Assembly: GCF_001552635.1 (NCBI RefSeq)
Contig: NZ_BCRO01000002.1
Coordinates: forward strand, 1 to 64,000
Length of the DNA stretch: 64,000 nt
DNA from: Actinomadura hibisca NBRC 15177
GTDB lineage: Bacteria > Actinomycetota > Actinomycetes > Streptosporangiales > Streptosporangiaceae
Direction of reading: 5' to 3'
Shown here: one piece after another, positions 61,868 through 64,000 of the stretch
Layout: every line of letters begins with the position of its first letter
How positions within the stretch are numbered: position 1 is the stretch's first letter
The notes under the pieces: model-generated
What the model was told of the DNA's origin: nothing
What the model saw: only the letters and a program-made list of their open reading frames with translations
Database searches by the model: none
Program-made: the position numbers and the translations under genes

Positions 61868-62856
61868 GCGACCTCACCGCCCTGGTGCCCGGCCCGCTCA
61901 GCCTGGCCGGGCACCGCCTGGGCACCCCCCAGCGCGCCGGCGCGCTGACCATGGTGCCCATCAGCGGCCCCGCCCACCCCGGCATCGTCGCGCCCCGCAG
62001 CGGCCTGAAGCTGGCGCGCGTCCCCGGCTACGGCCAGGTCGAACTGCGCAACGGCGCCGACACCGGCGTGGCGATCGTCCCCCTGCACATCGGCTACGTC
62101 CAGGACGCCGCCCAGAACCACGCCCTGTGCCGCTCGGCGCTGCTGGCCGCCGGGCAGAGCCTGCTGTTCGAGGACGCCGCCTGCGTCCAGGAGAGCCAGG
62201 GCGGCCTGCTGGCCGGACGCGACCAGTGGTTCTTCGTGCTGCCCCTGGAACTGCGCGCCCGCGCCCTGGAACTGCGCGGCGTGAACGGCTACAGCAAGCT
62301 GTGGACCGACATCGCCGACCTCAACACCCGCTACGGCCTGGCCCGGCGCGGCCACCTGGAACAGATCCTGTCCCGCAAGCGCCCGGTGCTCACCCAGTTC
62401 CAGAGCCGCCTGGAACTCCAGCCCGGCCAGCTCGGCGCGCTGTTCTTCGTCGGCGACCGCTTCGCCGGACTGGAGATCGCCCCCGACCCGGTCTACTTCG
62501 CCCAGATGTGGACGGCCCTGGTCTGCTTCGCCTACGGCGTGGCCGCCTGGCAGGCCGAACCCGCGCCCGCCGACCCCGAGCCCTACGAGGCGACCTCGCT
62601 CGCCGGGCTGCGCGCCGCACTGGACGCCGACCGCGCCACCCGCCTCGCCGAGATCGCCGACCGGCTCGCCGCCCTCCCCACCGGCCCGGTCGAGGTCCGC
62701 GAGGAGGACCGCTACCTGGACCTGCGCCTGTCCACCGTGACCGGCCCCCACCTGGCCGGGCAGATCGTCACCGAGGGCGAGCGCGCGGTGTACGCGTCGC
62801 TGTTCGCCCCCGCCACCGCGACGGGCACGGCGACGGGCGGGACGGCGACCGCGTAA
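61864..62856 (+). CDS. ARPP-1-like domain protein, partner of the vWA gene
   Basis: A 330-residue protein with no membrane segment or signal. Residues 20-230 recall the ARPP-1 family: VAIVPLHIGYVQDAAQNHAL (QN at 84-85), CRSALLAAGQSLLFEDAACV and DQWFFVLPLELRARALELRG. The C-terminal 100 residues are acidic and helical. Function of the family is unknown; it has been noted beside ADP-ribosylglycohydrolase and phosphatase-like genes elsewhere. The ATG overlaps the vWA stop, so the two products are likely to work as a pair. Family call is tentative. Confidence 0.5.
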   Translation: MSDLTALVPGPLSLAGHRLGTPQRAGALTMVPISGPAHPGIVAPRSGLKLARVPGYGQVELRNGADTGVAIVPLHIGYVQDAAQNHALCRSALLAAGQSLLFEDAACVQESQGGLLAGRDQWFFVLPLELRARALELRGVNGYSKLWTDIADLNTRYGLARRGHLEQILSRKRPVLTQFQSRLELQPGQLGALFFVGDRFAGLEIAPDPVYFAQMWTALVCFAYGVAAWQAEPAPADPEPYEATSLAGLRAALDADRATRLAEIADRLAALPTGPVEVREEDRYLDLRLSTVTGPHLAGQIVTEGERAVYASLFAPATATGTATGGTATA

Positions 62857-63179
62857 ACCGGTTGCCTGCGACGCCGCGACCCACTTCAATCGAACCGTGC
62901 GGGAACTGTGCCGGGCACGTCGGGCAGAAACCTGATTCCAGATCATGGGAAGCGTTTCCTAACGAAGCGACCTGAGCCCGACGAAGCGCCGGCCGCCTGT
63001 CCCGCCCCGTTCCCCTTCTCGCCGCTTCCCCGCCGATCCGGCCCGGAACGGCACGCCCTCCCCCTCTTCTCCTGCCGCGCAGGGACTTCCGCTCGCCCCC
63101 AACTACTACATGTGTAATAGTTGGCTCGCCGCGCGCCGCACCGGCGGCGCGCGCGACCGGACGCGAAGAGGAAGGCACC
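62857..63179. other. 323-base intergenic region before spo0M
   Basis: Contains no convincing gene. Its 3' half holds a 26-bp imperfect palindrome (63099-63124), the only AT-rich patch, likely the promoter/operator of spo0M. Its 5' half (62880-62980) has a lower GC stretch with no pattern I can name. Confidence 0.5.
63099..63124 (+). promoter_or_regulatory. 26-bp imperfect palindrome before spo0M
   Basis: Arms CCAACTA and TAGTTGG enclose TACA-TG-TGTA with one mismatched pair. TGTAATAG within it could be a -10 region; the spo0M start lies 55 bases on. Looks like an operator for a dimeric repressor. Confidence 0.5.
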
Positions 63180-64000
63180 GTGGTCTTCAAAAGAATGATG
63201 GGCGCGCTCGGGGTGGGCGGCCCCAAGGTCGACACCGTGCTGGCCACCGGGCACTGCCGGCCCGGCCAGACCCTGGACGGCGAGGTGCGCGTCACCGCCG
63301 CCGACTACGACGCCGAGATCCAGCACGTGACGCTGGCCCTGGTCACCGGCGTGGAGGTCGAGCACGGCGAGGGCGAGTCCACCGGCGCGGTCGAGTTCCA
63401 CCGCCTCCAGGTCAGCGGACCCTTCCGGCTGGCGGCCCGCACCGACCGCGTCATCCCCTTCCGGATGCCGGTGCCGTGGGAGACCCCGCTCACCGAGCTG
63501 CACGGCGTGCCGCTGCACGGCATGGCGATCGGCGTGCGCACCGAGCTGGCGGTCGCCAAGGCCGTCGACAAGGGCGACCTGGACCCGGTCGCGGTCGTCC
63601 CGCTGCCCTCCCAGGAGCACGTGCTGGCCGGGTTCGAGCAGGCCGGGTTCGCCTTCAAGGGCGCCGACGTCGAGCACGGCCACCTGTACGGGGTGACCCA
63701 GCGCCTGCCGTTCTACCAGGAGATCGAGTTCTATCCGCCGCCCGCCTACACCGGCCGGATCGAGGAGGTCGAGCTGACCTTCGTCGCCGAGCCCGGCGGC
63801 CTCGCCGTCGTGCTGGAGGCCGACCGGCGCACCGGCCTGTTCGGCTCGTCCGACCAGGTGTTCCGCCTCCAGGTCGGCCACGACGACGCCCTGGCGGTGG
63901 ACTGGGCCACCGAGCTGACCGCCTGGCTGGACGCCCTGACCGGCGGCCCCGTCACCCCCGGATACGCGCCCGGTCACGCACCCGGCCACGGCTTCCACCA
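63180..64000 (+). CDS. spo0M: Spo0M-like sporulation control protein, 3' end outside the window
   Basis: 273 codons are visible from GTG 63180, which follows GAGGAAGG. The arrestin-like N-terminal domain of the Spo0M family is evident: MMGALGVGGPKVDTVL, RPGQTLDGEVRVTAADYDAEI, VIPFRMPVPWETPLTELHG and GVRTELAVAKAVDKGDLDPV, followed by LPFYQEIEFYPPP and the second beta-domain. In Bacillus Spo0M affects sporulation and cell-cycle events; in actinomycetes the role is little studied. The reading frame is open at the window edge. Confidence 0.88.
   Translation, partial: MVFKRMMGALGVGGPKVDTVLATGHCRPGQTLDGEVRVTAADYDAEIQHVTLALVTGVEVEHGEGESTGAVEFHRLQVSGPFRLAARTDRVIPFRMPVPWETPLTELHGVPLHGMAIGVRTELAVAKAVDKGDLDPVAVVPLPSQEHVLAGFEQAGFAFKGADVEHGHLYGVTQRLPFYQEIEFYPPPAYTGRIEEVELTFVAEPGGLAVVLEADRRTGLFGSSDQVFRLQVGHDDALAVDWATELTAWLDALTGGPVTPGYAPGHAPGHGFH

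Noticed and set aside
62880..62990. tRNA or small RNA in the lower-GC stretch before spo0M
   Set aside because: No cloverleaf arms or T-loop motif (GTTCRA with matching stems) could be drawn.
1..64000. CRISPR array, insertion sequence, prophage or integrative element
   Set aside because: No spaced direct repeats of 24-40 bases, no transposase or integrase motifs and no flanking inverted repeats with target duplications were seen.

Overview
The window is a 64 kb piece of a chromosome from a very GC-rich (about 72-75% by eye) Gram-positive actinomycete. The codon usage, GTG/TTG starts, short overlapping ATGA junctions, a DUF5999 protein, a HrdB-like sigma factor with a Lys/Ala-rich N-terminal extension, a DUF3040 protein, a Spo0M-like protein and an NnaR-type regulator all fit the Streptomyces/Streptosporangiales side of the phylum; an Actinomadura-like source is my best guess, but that is inference. 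I see no phage, insertion sequence, CRISPR array, rRNA or tRNA, so this reads as ordinary chromosome with a few damaged genes.

Layout. 0-8.7 kb: small hydrolase, DUF5999, the LutABC lactate-oxidation operon, a TetR regulator with its own operator-like site, a mycothiol-dependent-enzyme-like protein, the nitrate transporter NarK, a small Cys/His-rich protein and a Nudix hydrolase. 8.7-17.6 kb: nitrate/nitrite assimilation. One unit is nasA (molybdopterin nitrate reductase) plus an FAD/BFD electron-transfer partner; the other is nirB-nirD-nnaR-cbiX, which joins nitrite reductase, its regulator and the enzyme family that makes siroheme. Both units are preceded by the same 62-bp promoter element. 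17.6-25.4 kb: VOC protein, ABC ATPase, lipoprotein, small proteins, a frameshifted ABC-2 permease, an RpoD/HrdB-type sigma factor and a CDF metal exporter. 25.4-36.7 kb: classical menaquinone genes (menE divergent from menCD, and menF 7 kb further on), with a phosphatase, a fatty acid desaturase, a Nei2-like glycosylase, a KhtTU-like cation/proton antiporter and BioY between or beside them.

38.5-47.5 kb looks like a DosR/DevR-type hypoxia regulon: universal stress protein, phosphoketolase, acetate kinase, a PPOX-fold protein, a NarL-type response regulator and a DosS-like GAF histidine kinase. Near-perfect copies of a GGGACCAAGGTCCC palindrome lie upstream of the stress protein, the PPOX gene and between regulator and kinase. 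A 5'-truncated flavohemoprotein remnant sits at its edge. 47.5-53.7 kb: GlxA-type regulator with a quinone reductase, a glycosyltransferase, a lipoprotein glycoside hydrolase, DUF3040, a possible structured RNA and an anti-sigma-type ATPase. 53.8-64 kb: a 966-residue protein with a degenerate AAA+ end, an EamA transporter behind a five-codon upstream ORF, an ABC drug-exporter pair with a divergent TetR, a two-gene vWA/ARPP-1-like operon of unknown function, and the start of a spo0M gene that runs off the window.

The best candidates for something undescribed are the vWA/ARPP-1-like pair, the degenerate AAA+ protein, the His-rich ORF coupled to phosphoketolase, and the structured-RNA candidate at 52.7-52.85 kb. 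No database search was possible; family names rest on motif recognition.
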